64,000 nucleotides of DNA, from positions 496,001 through 560,000 of the forward strand of contig QUOL01000017.1 of assembly GCA_009761415.1 (NCBI GenBank). Direction: 5' to 3'. This DNA is from Sarcomyxa edulis. Its lineage: Eukaryota > Basidiomycota > Agaricomycetes > Agaricales > Mycenaceae. This document shows positions 46,820 through 59,560 of the stretch, piece after piece. How positions within the stretch are numbered: position 1 is the stretch's first letter; every line of letters starts with the position of its first letter. Position numbers and translations under genes: made by a program. The notes beneath the pieces were generated by a model that made no database searches, was not told where the DNA came from, and saw only the letters and a program-made list of their open reading frames with translations.

Positions 46820-47816
46820 TTAGTGTGAGTACATTGTGCTAAATTTCGGGATAGCAACTACTTCGCGCTCAATATACTGCTTCCACGCAGTATGAGATAC
46901 CACTCCACAATCAGGGGGTGGAACTGCGTTGAATACGTTCCATATGTTTCCCATACTGATACTTTTCACGCTCCCACTGAGTTTCATACTGATTTTCCAG
47001 CGACAGGATTCCCAATTTTGACAGGGCTTTTCCGGACAAATCCTAGCATGTTCAGTGTCCTGCGGATCCCATTGATGGGAGCGAGCAAGAACTATCAGCC
47101 ATTTTTGGTAGTATCGCATCTGTAACGATGTACGTCAGGACGTTGAGCGTGACTGATGGTTTCCGTCGTATAAACTCGTACCCAAATCGGAATCAAGTCC
47201 GGAATCATCCTATCAGCTATGACATCCAGCCCCAGCACAGCCACGGATGGAATTGCCATGTCGGCGACATCTGGATAACCGTGTTTATAGGCGTAATTCA
47301 AGACTTGAATTGGATGCAAGTAGACTGCAGATCTAGAGTGTTGGTGGTGGGTCAGTGTCGTCTGATTTGTGGATAGGAGTACATGAAACTGACTGCATTC
47401 GGACGGTCGCGATGTTCATAGCGGGATAGACCTCGTATTTCTCTACAGCCTCCGCGAGAGAATCCAGGATATCAAAAGGAAGGTTGATTAGATCTGGATG
47501 ACGTTGAGGGTATATGAACTGGAAAAGGAGCTCCAAAGTCGATTCCGATTCTGTTAACGGCACAATCTCGTCCATCGTTGGAATTCCGGGTGGGGCGAAT
47601 CCTCCGGTACATACTTCCAAGTTATTTCGATGGATTTTGAAGAGAACTTCATCGCTGGATCTGAAGATAACATCTGCGTCTTCTGAACAAACTGTTGACG
47701 TCGACTTGAATGAATATCGGTGAAGATCGTGAGAGAGGAGTTGGCTCACATCGTTCTGAGACTTTCAATGCGGGGGAGGAACGGTCCACCGATTTCTTGC
47801 CTGTACGTTTTGCCAT
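46820..47816 (-). CDS. BTB/POZ-domain protein A
   Basis: BTB domains mediate dimerisation and often link substrates to Cul3 ubiquitin ligases. The start is MAKRTGKKSVDRS at 47816; a first exon ending SER joins across a GTGAGC...AACAG intron to FCSEDADVIFRSSDEVLFKI. The BTB core continues HRNNLEVCTGGFAPP, VPLTESESTLELLFQFIYP, LAEAVEKYEVYPAMN. A further exon carries VLNYAYKHGYPDVADMA. The last one starts MRYYQKWLIVL and ends FSTMYSH. It is a paralogue of the gene at 50060-51099, with the same exon plan; the two flank Old Yellow Enzyme copy 2. Such proteins form a large family in basidiomycetes with no assigned substrates. Confidence 0.85.
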
Positions 47817-48287
47817 GTTGGCAAAGGATAGAATATGCGATCGTGTAACGATGGAGGTTGTAAATGGAATGAAGCACGTCCGAGCTCCTATTCGTTCTGT
47901 ATTTGTCGTTGTTTCTTCTTGATGATGTTTCCGCCCGATCAGCACCCGAGCGAGCACAGAACTGCAGTTCCTGTAAATCACGATAATATCTGTGGACCGT
48001 CGAGACGGGAATCAGATCATTCAGCATGCTTGAATGGCGAAGATCGGAGTTCAAGATATCGATAGCGAAGGCACACCGCTCGAAGCCTCGGGCCCAGTAG
48101 ATCGATTAGGGGTGTCCGCCGTTCAATGAAATGGTAGAGATCAGGTATACTTGATGCATACTCGTGATATACTCGTGAATATAAGGACTCGGAATCTTCT
48201 TGAGAATCGGATCACGCATGGGCAGTATTGAAGGAAGGAAATGTCTTGTCTATTGGCTAGATTATCCAGCAGTGAGCTCTGAGACAA
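47817..48287. other. Intergenic
   Basis: Promoter side of BTB gene A and 3' flank of Old Yellow Enzyme copy 2. Nothing else is seen. Confidence 0.45.
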
Positions 48288-49588
<1,301 letters not shown>

Positions 49589-50059
49589 TAGTACTAGGAG
49601 AGATGGGGAAAATGAACCTGTTGGCTTTATGAGAAACTCTCTGGCTCTGGCTTAGCTATGAGTGGTATGATTTATAAGAGGATTTCAATACGGATGAATA
49701 AGCGCTCGCCGCTGGAGGAAGAAAAAGAAAGACCCCGAACTCACTTAGGACTAATTTTATATTGGAATTGTACACGTGACGTCGCGTCAGGTCGCGTCCT
49801 GTCGCGTGTTTGGACAATGCTCATATGAGCCCGTGCCATAGCTAATGACGCCCCATAAAACCTGTTTTATTTTACTATGCCTTACTGCTCCTATGTCATC
49901 TTGAGGTCGAGACAAGTGTCTCACTGATTCACTGAGGAAAACCCTGAGATATATTATGAAGATGCAGTGGAGAACTCGGTGTCAAATGGACGACGCGTTT
50001 CTCGAGGTAACCAAGGTAAATAGAATGGCGCATATCGTTGATTCAGCTGGAGGTACTCG
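49589..50059. other. Intergenic
   Basis: Promoter side of Old Yellow Enzyme copy 2 and 3' flank of BTB gene B. It contains direct GTCGCGTC repeats near 49780-49805. No gene is seen. Confidence 0.45.
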
Positions 50060-51099
50060 TCATTGTGGAGCGTACATTTCGCTGAACTTCGGAATGGAAG
50101 CAACTTGCTCCTGTATGTACGCTTTCCACTGCCCCATAGATAACTCCATGCAGCGGGAAGTAGAGCTACCAGATGAAGAGGAGGTAATAAGTGTTGACAA
50201 GGAGTTAGGGCTTGTAATTCCCAAGTTTGATATGAGTTTTTGAGATGTAGCAGCACGATACGTTTCACATTGGCGACAGGGTCCATCAGGACGTGACGTG
50301 ATTTCACCCTCGTGCCATATGCCACGACCTCCATCCCAGGTGCAGGCCTGAGAGAGAACGTATAGACATTTCCAATAATATCGCATCTAAGTACAAGTCG
50401 CCCAGAATGAGCACAAGTCGCGGCATATCGTGCATAGTATTTCCTTACCCAGATAATGGCCAAGTTTGGAGATACGCGATCGGCAACATAGTCCAGCCTC
50501 AAGCCAGCCATCACTGGAGCTGCTTCATCGGCAATATCAGGATAGCCATGCTTGAAAGCATAGTTCATGACTTCGACCGGATGAGCAGGTATCGCGACAC
50601 TGATTGGATTCATTGGAAGTAAGTAATGGCTTCAGAGAAAAGAAGACACAAAGAAAAGCTGATAGACCTACTGCATTTGAAACTTGCAAACATTCAGGGC
50701 AGGATATACCTGATACTTTTCCGCCGCCTCTGCGAGCGGTTCTAGGACGTCGAAAGAAATATCTTTGAGATCGGGATGACACTGAGGATAGAGAAATTGG
50801 AAGAGGAGCTCCAGAGTAGACGCCGACTCCGTCAATTGTACAATCTCGTCCAGGGTTGGAATCTTAGGAGGCGCGAACCCTCCAGTGCACACTTCCAAGT
50901 TCTTTCGATGAAGTTTGAAGAGAACACCGTCGCTAGACTGAAAGGTCACATCTCCATCTGCGGAACAGACTTTACATTGCAAGATGAGTATTTCGCTTAT
51001 AGATGGACTTCAGGAATCAGAAGGCTTACAACGTTCTGACGTTTCAAGTCGTACTAATGCAGGCTCAGAGTCCGAGTCGTGATCCACATTGTTCGACAT
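50060..51099 (-). CDS. BTB/POZ-domain protein B
   Basis: Paralogue of BTB protein A. It starts MSNNVDHDSDSEPALV at 51099; exon 1 ends SER and joins across GTAAGC...AAAG to FCSADGDVTFQSSDGVLFKL. The BTB core has HRKNLEVCTGGFAPP, VQLTESASTLELLFQFLYP and LAEAAEKYQVYPALN. The next exon carries VEVMNYAFKHGYPDIADEA and ends IIW at a GTAAGG donor. The last exon begins MRYYWKCLYVL and ends FSEMYAPQ, with a Ser-rich insert absent from A. Same strand and exon plan as A, so the pair arose by duplication around the Old Yellow Enzyme gene or together with it. Confidence 0.85.
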
Positions 51100-51832
51100 G
51101 GCTAACGGATGTGCACGGAGTGGGGGATCTCGAGATGGACAGTGGAAGATGTGCGTGATGGCGTGAAACCAGGATGCAATCGATGAGTTCGTGTGAAGAT
51201 CACGATAGTAAGTAGGTTTCGAAGCTACCATGGGCGCTTGTGTGGCGCTTGCAGTATGAGATTATAAATAGCCGGTGAGATGAATTTCAGTTTGTACTAA
51301 TTGTTTCGTTACACTCTCACCATTATGACTGATCAGTATGGACAAAAATCCGGTTCATACCAGTATGTAACGATCTGTACAATTCTACATTAGCACAGAC
51401 CGACCTGCAACGATGTATACCGATGCATTCGGGTGCAAGTGGAATGCAAACTCATTCATCATGGTTCATAATAATCCAGTGCATTTTGTGAGTCAAGTCT
51501 GATGGTTTGAGATGCACCGGTATGCACCGGTGCAAACCCTAATGCACCAGGTGCCACTCGGGTGACTCGGAAGTTCCAACCAATGCATCTGCATACATCT
51601 AAACCTGAATGCATTACAATACACTCCTCCTTTTTCACCTCCAAACTATGGGAAATGTCCATTCTTTTTTACCTCAAGTTTTGTCTAAATTGGGTGTTAT
51701 CAATATCATGTGACCCAGACGCGTCAAGACACGACCCACATATCCATCTCCAACCTGGACTTTTGTAACTTATCCCAACACCTTGTAACTATACAATATC
51801 CTCAATAAACCATATATTTCAGTCATTGGTAC
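51100..51832. other. Intergenic with many TGCA motifs
   Basis: No exon supported. Between 51410 and 51620 the short words ATGCA, TGCAT and ATGCACCGG recur about a dozen times in both orientations, more than expected, without forming a regular tandem array. Confidence 0.4.
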
Positions 51833-53162
51833 TCAGTCTGAGTCGATAGGGCTGGGATGTAAAGAAAAGCAAGAGTCATAATCTAGGTGACCGAAGAAAT
51901 CAAAATACTCCTTCTCCGACCCTCCCCCAATGTTCCTAATGTCAAACAGGCCAGCTTGAGATGCCCCCGTGTCGTCGTCATCATCTGAGTCCCCTATGCT
52001 GATGCCATCATCATCCATGTCTCCCATGCAGATCTCGTCGTCATCCGCATCCCCCCAATCTCTTCTCTTCCATTCTCTCTTCTCTGTTCGATCCCACCTA
52101 TACCTTGCAGCACCGCTCCATCCTGCATTCTCTCCTGGAAGACAGATATTCTGTTCCCCTGCTAGCTCACCTTCGTCGATGTAACAACCTGTAATTCGAA
52201 CACACCTGAGCCTATGATCCATGCTCAACATCTCCGTCAACTGTCTGATCACGGACGTCTCTGCAATCTCATCGTTTAAGGGCCAGATTGGATACAGGGG
52301 AGTTCGAATAATAAGGGTCTGGATGTGGAAGAACAAGTTTAAACCTGAACCCCAAGTTTTCGAAGAAAAGAATGGAGGTGGCTGGTGAGTTATGTAGAGA
52401 TCGTTTAGCGTAGGACATAAATCTGGTGATCTCTGTTTCCTTGTTAGATCTCATCTATAGCTTGTGCAATTAAACCATATATACTCACCTCAAGCTCCTC
52501 TTCTTCCACAGGAATCAAGACTAGTTGATGCAAGGACGGGGGAAATATTATGTGATGTTCAACAAACCGATGGAACAACTCCACATCTGAGTGACGATAG
52601 ACCATCTGGAAACTCTCCAATTGGTGCATATCAGGGAGACACCCAACAAGCAGAGACCATATGGGATCGTGGAGATCGATTGAGTTAAGGGAGAAGGAAA
52701 ATTGTATAACTCGCACATGCATCGTTAGTCTTCTGGGGGTTACTTGATCTGATGTGCGGTACGAGACTACGCTTTTCAGAAACCTGATTGCACGACGTTT
52801 TGTTTGTAGATTGACATGGTGATATAGATATGGCAGGATGATGGAATGGTAATGGCTGTTGACAGAGAGAAGTCCCAAGACCTCGTCGTTGGTGATATCT
52901 TCATCTTCAAGTACCCATGATAATATGATGCTTGTGACCTCGGAGTGGCTACTGCCACACATCATAGCCTGACATACACCTGGCAGTTATGGTAGTTGAG
53001 AGCGTTCAGCAGAGGAACTCATGTCTCTGACTCACCTGATGCGCTTGTCTGAGACTCACCCAGAACTTCCTCTTCTATTTCCTCCTCATCCTCATCCTCA
53101 TGATCTGATCCTCCATCCAGTGGTGTAGAGCCCAATAGAGGGTAATCTGAAGGTGATTGCAT
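51833..53162 (-). CDS. F-box/LRR-like hypothetical protein with acidic ends
   Basis: Starts MQSPSDYPLLGSTPLDGG at 53162, followed by an acidic stretch (EDEDEEEIEEEVLGE). After an intron near 52967-53030 the main exon reads TSIILSWVLEDEDITNDEVL, LLSVNSHYHSIILPYLYHHV, which resembles a degenerate F-box followed by leucine-rich segments (LESFQMVYRH, SLHQLVLIPVEEEELE). An intron GTGAGT...ACAG near 52440-52492 leads to CPTLNDLYITHQPPPFF, IQTLIIRTPLYP, LRCVRITGCYID. The C-terminus is again strongly acidic (repeated DDD and SDDDDD). F-box-like assignment is by pattern only. The motif at 53246-53268 lies about 85 bp upstream of the start. Confidence 0.65.
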
Positions 53163-53245
53163 GATGATGGACAGAGTTCGGAGGCAAAGGAATGCGGGGG
53201 CGGGGGTTAGGCGTTCAATTTGCGGGGAACTGCCCCGTGAGAATT

Positions 53246-53268
53246 AAAGTTCGAGCAGGTCAAACTTT
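53246..53268. repeat. Imperfect inverted-repeat motif, left copy
   Basis: AAAGTTCGAGC / GGTCAAACTTT around a central A. A perfect version of the same motif is found at 59940-59964. The two flank the mosaic of gene fragments. A small hairpin CGGGG-AACTG-CCCCG lies just upstream at 53223-53237. Confidence 0.7.
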
Positions 53269-53399
53269 CAAAGAGCTCTCGCGCGACGTGCTCTCCACCA
53301 AACACCCTGTGCTTGACAACTGTGCTGAATATTGTGCAAGGTGCGCAGTCATTGTCTTGTTTCATTCTGTTTCCTCCACTTACTCAGTGATTATTTGGC

Positions 53400-53890
53400 A
53401 GAACTACAGCACAAAGGAAACGGAGACGGAAAAGGCAAGGCCTTTGATCAAGCCACTCCGATGTGCGTAGACGTCGTTCTATGCTTAACCCAACCGCGTC
53501 TTGAGCCGGAGGTTGTGCCCAAACCAGAGGTGAGAGAGATATCGATCCAGACCGACGAATGGATTCCACCTCCTCCTGCAACGCCAGTCCTCACGACGCC
53601 ATCTGTCCCATCGGTTCCATCGTCACCATCGTTTGGTCTATATCGCGTTTGGTCTTTGGGTCAACAGTTCCAGTTTGTCGCACCACCAACGCCTGGGGTC
53701 ATTCCATCCACCACCAATACTCCCACACCAAACATCGTCCCTATTCCTATGCCTTCTTCGACTGTTTTCCGCAATTCGGCAATTGCGTTCAATGTTCGAC
53801 CACGCACATCTACCTCCGAGAAGAGACAGTCTAGAAACTCACCGTTACTGAAGAGCAGTTTGAAAACATGCAGAGCTTGTTTGCTCTCGG
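53400..53890 (+). pseudogene. Fragment of an unrecognised Pro-rich gene, piece 1
   Basis: The open frame contains GKAFDQATP, REISIQTDEWIPPPPATPVL, a PSVPSVPSSPS run and [20 protein letters not shown], then RTSTSEKRQS. It looks like a disordered part of a large scaffold or cortical protein, but I cannot name it. There is no start or end of a gene here; the following stretch TVTEEQFENMQSLFALGCF is in another frame. The part at about 53677-53735 is nearly identical to 58866-58925, where it follows the cut AP-2 mu gene. Confidence 0.55.
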
Positions 53891-53927
53891 CTGTTTCGAC
53901 AATTCCCCTTCTTGTTCTCCTACATCG

Positions 53928-55136
53928 ATGTCGTTCCCAGTCAAAGAGATCCCCACTAAACCCTTTGAAGGCCAGAATCCTGGTACTTCAGGCCTCAGGA
54001 AACGGTGCGCTGCTCTTGATCACCGGTCAATGTCTCGCCATTCCTGAAATCACCCTTATGACAGCGTCAAAGTCTTCCAGCAAGAGGTTGCGCAACTTTA
54101 TGCCAACAATAGAAACCCCACTGATATATAACCTCACAGCACTATACCGAAAACTTCATCCAAGCCATCTTCGATTCCATCGATGCTAAAGGAGCAACCC
54201 TCGTAATTGGTGGAGACGGTCGCTTCTTCTCCCCAGAGACCGTCCAGACGATCCTCAGGATCGGATCAGCCAACGGTGTCGCGAAGTTCATCGTTGGTAA
54301 AGATGCCATCCTCTCTACACCTGCTGCCTCCAACATCATCAGAAAGTACAAGGCGTACGGCGGGATATTGCTGACAGCGAGTCACAATCCCGGAGGTCCC
54401 AACAACGATTTCGGTATCAAGTACAACGTCTCTAACGGTGGACCTGCTCCTGAGAACGTTACAAACAAGATCTACGAGAAGACCAAGGTCATTCAGAAGT
54501 ATCTGGTGATCGAAGCGCCTCCGGTACGTGCATTCGATACAGTAATCGCGATATATACTGATCTGTATACAAGGTCGATCTATCGAAAGTCGGAGAATTC
54601 AGCTACGGGCTACAAAGGTTTCGATCATTGATTCCGTCGCAGATTATGTCGTTTTGTTGGAATCAATCTTCGATTTCCCTTTGATCAAGTCCTTCCTCTC
54701 TTCCCATAAACCCGACTACCGCGTTCTCTTCAACGGGCTTCACGGTGTCACCGGTCCTTACGCGTCCGCCATCCTGATTGATACTCTTGGACTTCCTACA
54801 TCATCCGTCCAGAACTGCATCCCACTTCCAGACTTCGGTGGAGGACACCCCGATCCTAACCTTACGTACGCCCACTCACTTGTTGAAGTGGTAGAGAAGA
54901 ATGGGATCGAGTTCGGCGCTGCCAGCGATGGTGATGGTGATAGGAACATGATCTACGGCAAAGGCGCGTTCGTCACTCCTTCCGATTCGGTTGCCATTAT
55001 CGCAGATTGGGCGGATGTCATCCCATATTTCAAGAAGGGTGGAGTGAAGGGCTTAGCCAGAAGTATGCCTACTAGCAAGGCGATCGATCTTGTTGCTCAG
55101 AAGAAAGGCTTGGAGTACTTTGAAGTCCCAACAGGT
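53928..55136 (+). pseudogene. Phosphoglucomutase, 5' two-thirds, frameshifted and cut
   Basis: Phosphoglucomutase interconverts glucose-1- and glucose-6-phosphate. The start MSFPVKEIPTKPFEGQ is intact; exons 53928-54004, 54065-54086 and 54140-54523 join in phase (GTSGLRKR, KVFQQE, HYTENFIQAIF). The catalytic Ser loop TASHNPGG and the metal loop SDGDGDRN are both present. In the exon starting at 54574 one base is missing at about 54610 (TACGGGCTACAAAG where SYGPTK needs one more C), which breaks the frame. The sequence resumes [19 protein letters not shown] in the shifted frame. It stops abruptly at FEVPTG (about 55136), where a normal enzyme continues with its last third, and passes directly into formin sequence. 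Confidence 0.88.
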
Positions 55137-57213
55137 GGTTGCGCAGAATACGAGAAACGATCCGGCTCACCCAGTACTGTATCTACCGCAGATTCTTCCA
55201 CCTTGTACACCGACTCGTCTTCCGGCAGCAGTAGACCAAAGACACCTACATCGCGTGTACGGCGAAGTGAAGCATCCTCTTCGTCCTCTAGAAGCCCAAG
55301 TCTGGCGGACTTTGGACAATTCGCTGGAGCTCAGAGTAACCCTGCCTCGGCACCTATCAATAGTCCTAACAGTGGTTACTTTCCACCCTCGCCAAATGGC
55401 CAGGTTCCCTCGAGTGCCAGTAACACTACCATTCACCCTGGGTCAGGAATGACTACTCGGTCAGATAATCGCGGGTCCAAGTATGCGCCATCCTTGACGG
55501 CCAACGACTCAGCTTCTTCCCATCATTCCCATCTATCCCACTTCTATCCGAGGCCGATCGGTATCAGGCAGCGGAGGACGAAGCAGCTGAAGCGAGGGCT
55601 TTAGCTGTCCGGTTGAAGCTTGAGAAGGAGGCCTTGGGAGACGAGATTTCTCAGGGTGAGGATGGACTTGTCGGTCGATTCAAGGCCCAGTTGGCGCATA
55701 TGGAGCAGAAGCTGAACGTTTCTCGCGAAACGACGGCCCGGCTTCAAGGCCAACTCGAGGAACAAAAGGCAGGGTATGAAGAGCAGATTGCGCAACTCGA
55801 GGCACAGATCATGGAGTTATTCAGGATGTTGAAGGAGGTGGGTCGAGGTGTGGATAGTATCCTCGGTTCGGGGACTATGGATAGGAAGTCGTTGGTGGAG
55901 AAGCTGGAGAAACATTTCCAGCGGAACAAGACGATCAGTATCTTGGAAGGACGGGAAGGTCAGCGGAGAAAGAACAAACAATCGCCTGGGTCTAGCGAGG
56001 GAGATGAGGAGGCAATCCAGTATCCTCGAGGGCTTTCGAGTGCGGGAAGTGTCCGGGGTTCTCCGCGTAGAACAGATCGGCCACAGTTGGGCGACGGTAC
56101 TCCCTACAAGTCGAGCAGTCTCCTACCTCCTAATCCAAACGATGCTGGTGACAGTGACTATAGTCGATCTTCGTCGCCAGGGAATGATGACGGTGAGCTC
56201 GAAACCACCAACCCATTCTGCTTTCTATGGTTCTGACCTGAGACGACTATCTAGATTCTACGAAACCCACGTCAGTGAGCTCCGGTATACCGGTTGAAGG
56301 ATCACGGCCTCCTGTCCCTCCTGGATCGTTAGCAGAAGAAATTGTAAAACATCTCGCCGCAAGAGGCCGTACGATATCCATGGCCGATTCGACTCCATCA
56401 TCATCTCCTGCTCTTCCCTATACTTCCAGAATTTCGTCGGAAAAGCCAACGCCCAAGTAGAAGATCTTATCGACGACGTTAATCTTGCAGACACGACTTT
56501 CACGGAGGTCATCAAATATTACGGAGAGGAGGACAAAAACATGTCGTCCTCCGAGTTCTATGGCATCTTCAAAACATTTGTTACATCATATAAGGTATGA
56601 GCTCGTACCGTTTGGAGTCGTAGATCGTTAGCTGATCGATTTGGTATTATAGAAATGCAAGAACGACAACCAGACCGCGGCAGAGGAACGTATGGCCGTA
56701 CAGAAACTAATGCTCGCTGCAGAAGAGATGAAGGCCAACCGGCAGAAGGCCTTGGAGGCCTCATCGGCTCAAGAGAACGAGGACACGAGCGCTCTTGACA
56801 CACTTCTAGAGAAACTCCGGAACGGTGATACCGTTGGTCGAAGAGCACGGCGAGCAAGGCCAAGTGCAGAACCTCGTCCTGCTATTCCTTTGACGCTCAG
56901 CTTGGACGAGACTTCAGGTGGCACGGACACTGCCGATATTGCGCGGGACATGCTGGCACGACTGCAATCGGATGGGTTCGAGGCATTCACGCCTTCGTCA
57001 CCAACACCACAACCACAGAGAAGACGACGACGGCGAGCTGCCACCAACGGAGACGTTTCTGAAGGACCGCTATCGCCACTGAGTATGGACAGTACGCCAC
57101 CTACGCCACTGCTTGAAGCATCTGAAATATCACGTTTTGCTTCTTCTCTTCCATCTCTTCGAAATATCTCTACTTTCTTACTTACGCATTTACACTCTTT
57201 GAATCCGCCATAA
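55137..57213 (+). pseudogene. Formin fragments: linker, coiled coil, FH2 end and DAD
   Basis: Formins nucleate actin filaments through FH1/FH2 domains. Here the sequence enters at [14 protein letters not shown] and gives a Ser/Pro linker. A frame change near 55545 is followed by a coiled coil (KLEKEALGDE, QLEEQKAGYEEQIAQLEAQI). An intron near 56192-56253 leads to SRPPVPPGSLAEEIV. At about 56425 the sequence jumps to the very end of FH2 (FVGKANAQVEDLIDDVNLAD, EFYGIFKTFVTSYK), so all of FH1 and nearly all of FH2 are missing. The last exon has KKCKNDNQTAAEE and a clear DAD: DTLLEKLRNG followed by GRRARRAR. It ends at TAA 57213. The N-terminal GBD/FH3 is also absent. Confidence 0.82.
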
Positions 57214-57268
57214 TGATTTCGCTCCCAATCATCACCGCCTTAGTCAACCTTATCAAATCTTGACACAG

Positions 57269-57495
57269 CACCTGCACCGTCCCGCTCTTTCCCCGTGTAC
57301 TTCCAAGATGGACAGGTCGTATACCCTCAGTTCGCCTACGCCATCCGTTCCCAGATCATCCCTATATGGCTCGCAGCGTTCCTCGCCTCCATCATACCCT
57401 TCTTTTTCTTTTGCCTCTTCCAAGCTAGACGACGAAGCGCGAACGATCTCCTCACCACCACTATGGGTCTTCTCAAAAGCCTCATCACAGCTGCC
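57269..57495 (+). pseudogene. Fragment of a PAP2-type lipid phosphatase
   Basis: One exon between an acceptor (GACACAG|C) and a donor (GCTGCC|GTATTA). It reads RSFPVYFQDGQVVYPQFAYA, then a membrane helix (IPIWLAAFLASIIPFFFFCL), RRRSANDLLTTTMGLLKSLI. This is the N-terminal membrane part of DPP1/LPP1-like phosphatidate phosphatases. The catalytic phosphatase motifs (KxxxxxxRP, PSGH, SRxxxxxH) are absent because the sequence changes at once to the AP-2 mu start. Confidence 0.75.
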
Positions 57496-57566
57496 GTATT
57501 ATCGTACTCATATTTTCTTCTCTGAAGTATAGCAATCTGGAAGCAGGTGGAAGTCTGGATCGCTCA

Positions 57567-58870
57567 TGATTTCTGTAAGAGATATTGTCATAGCGTGTTG
57601 TTACCTGCTAAATAACAGGGTGTATAATATTTAGGCTTTCTTCATATTCAATCAGAAGGGAGAGGTAAAGCGAATAACACTTCGCATAGACATAGAACTC
57701 ATGCTCTCCTCAGGTCTTGATTTCAAGACTTTACCGGACCGATTTCAAGTAGGCCTTCACATTAGTCTCTAAACCAAGCCAGAGATATACCTGTTCTATC
57801 TAGATGTTCCATTGCCGACGTATTCCGGATACAGGTTGTCTCTAATAGCGATGTCAGGTCGCCGATTATTACCCTGGGTTCAACCAGTTTCTTCCATGTC
57901 CCAATCAACAACCTCTATGTCGTGGCAGTCACGAAGTACGAGCGCATGTCGAGAGTATGTATCACACGGATCTGACGCCTTACGCGCACAGGAACAACGC
58001 GAACGCAGCTCTTGTCTTCGAATTTTGTTATCGATTCATCAATATCGCAAAGTCGTACTTTGGAAAGATTGACGAGGAGTCGATTAAGAATAATTTTGTG
58101 TTGATATACGAGCTTATTGATGGTATGCGGTCGTCCTCTCGTTGAGACAGTCCAACTGACGAGATTATAGAGATCAACGACTTTGGGTATCCTCAAAACA
58201 GTGAAATCGATACCCTCAAATCATACATCACGACCGAAAGTATTGTATCTTCGGCCATAGCTGCTGTATGTGCAGTTAATATTTATTTCATTATTCCGCG
58301 TCTTACTGGTGCCTTTGTCAGGAAGAATCGTCGAAAATTACATCGCAAGCGACTGGCGCGACAAGTTGGCGGCGTGGAGATGTTAAATACAAGAAGAACG
58401 AGGCGTTCGTCGACGTTGTAGAGACCGTCAACCTCAGCATGAGTGCTAAAGGTACGTTCAAATGGCTTCATATTGACTACGTTCTGACGATTTTGTTCAG
58501 GAACTGTCCTCCGTGCCGATGTAGATGGTCATATCCAGATGCGCGCCTATCTCTCAGGCACCCCAGAGTGCAAGTTTGGTCTGAACGATAAACTCGTGAT
58601 CGATAAGAACGAGCGGGGCGTCAGTGATGCGGTGGAGCTGGATGATTGCCGGTTCCATCAGTGTGTGCGATTGAACGACTTTGACGCTACTCGCACGATC
58701 AGTTTTATACCGCCAGATGGCGAGTTTGAGCTTATGCGGTCAGTGTCTTGTAAGTTGGTTTGTGTAGTAAAGGCTTACAATATGTGGATACAGGTATCGG
58801 TCGACCTCGAACGTAAAACTTCCTCTACGTATCATCCCGACTATCACAGAGATTGGTACAACCCGTTTGT
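57567..58870 (+). pseudogene. AP-2 complex mu subunit, 5' half, cut
   Basis: Medium chain of the clathrin adaptor AP-2. MIS at 57567-57575 joins after an intron to AFFIFNQKGE, then after another to VLISRLYRTDFK and [20 protein letters not shown], then [20 protein letters not shown] and INDFGYPQNSEIDTL. The mu homology domain begins ([39 protein letters not shown]) and reaches [20 protein letters not shown]. Splice sites are canonical and the frame is sound to this point. At about 58865-58870 it breaks off and passes into a second piece of the Pro-rich gene; roughly the last 130 residues of the adaptin, with cargo-binding parts, are missing. Confidence 0.88.
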
Positions 58871-59560
58871 CGCACCACCAACGCCTGGGGTCACTCCATC
58901 CACTACCAATACTCCCACATCAAACCGTGATCCCCCGTCACTGCTGGCTCTTCTTCAGCCCCATCACAAGGGAAATCCCTAAGCGCCCTCCCTCCACCGG
59001 AGTCGCTTTCAGACGCATACGATAGCATAGTGTCCACGAGCGAGGCTGATGCAAAGGTAGTGGGTACGTCTTGATGCTCTTGATTCTCCGATTGATGCTA
59101 ACCTTTTGCATATCTAGTCTACGCGGTCGATGGATGATGAGATCGCAAGTGGAGGAGGGTGATATGTGTTCTCAAGAGGACTTCAAGCCGTACAACTCAT
59201 TCAAGAGTGTTCTTCAACAACGGGAACTCGCCGTTCACAAGGTAATCAATACACCTCCCTCGTCGCACTTTCTCGTATCGTATACTCACCCAATCTTCAT
59301 GGTATCATCTTCATCTACGACGACTATCTTCACCGTCACTCAGCATTCCTACCACTACGACTATTCCCTCGAAATCCCTCCATCAAGTATCCCTAGGCCA
59401 ATTCTCTGCCGTTGCCCTCGCCTCTCCAACTGACGAACTAAGCCCAGAATTCTCACCACCACCCGAATCTTCACCCGTCCACCCACCCACAACCATCATA
59501 AGTCCCTCAGATCTCCCCGCCCAGCTCTACGCAAACCCCAAACTCTACGCTCTCCTCTGA
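58866..59560 (+). pseudogene. Fragment of the Pro-rich gene, piece 2
   Basis: It opens with about 60 bp almost identical to 53677-53735 ([17 protein letters not shown]), then diverges. Later parts read [20 protein letters not shown], a splice-like step to STRSMDDEIASGGG, then EDFKPYNSFKSVLQQRELAV. The end is LSPEFSPPPESSPVHPP and LPAQLYANPKLYALL with a stop at 59558-59560. These may be the distal exons of the same gene as piece 1, or of yet another gene. No single frame covers it. Confidence 0.5.

Noticed and set aside
49954..50613. Longer minus-strand frame running through the last BTB B intron
   Set aside because: It is the preceding BTB exon read through a GTAAGG...TTAG intron; the frame after IIW does not match the paralogue, whereas the spliced form does.
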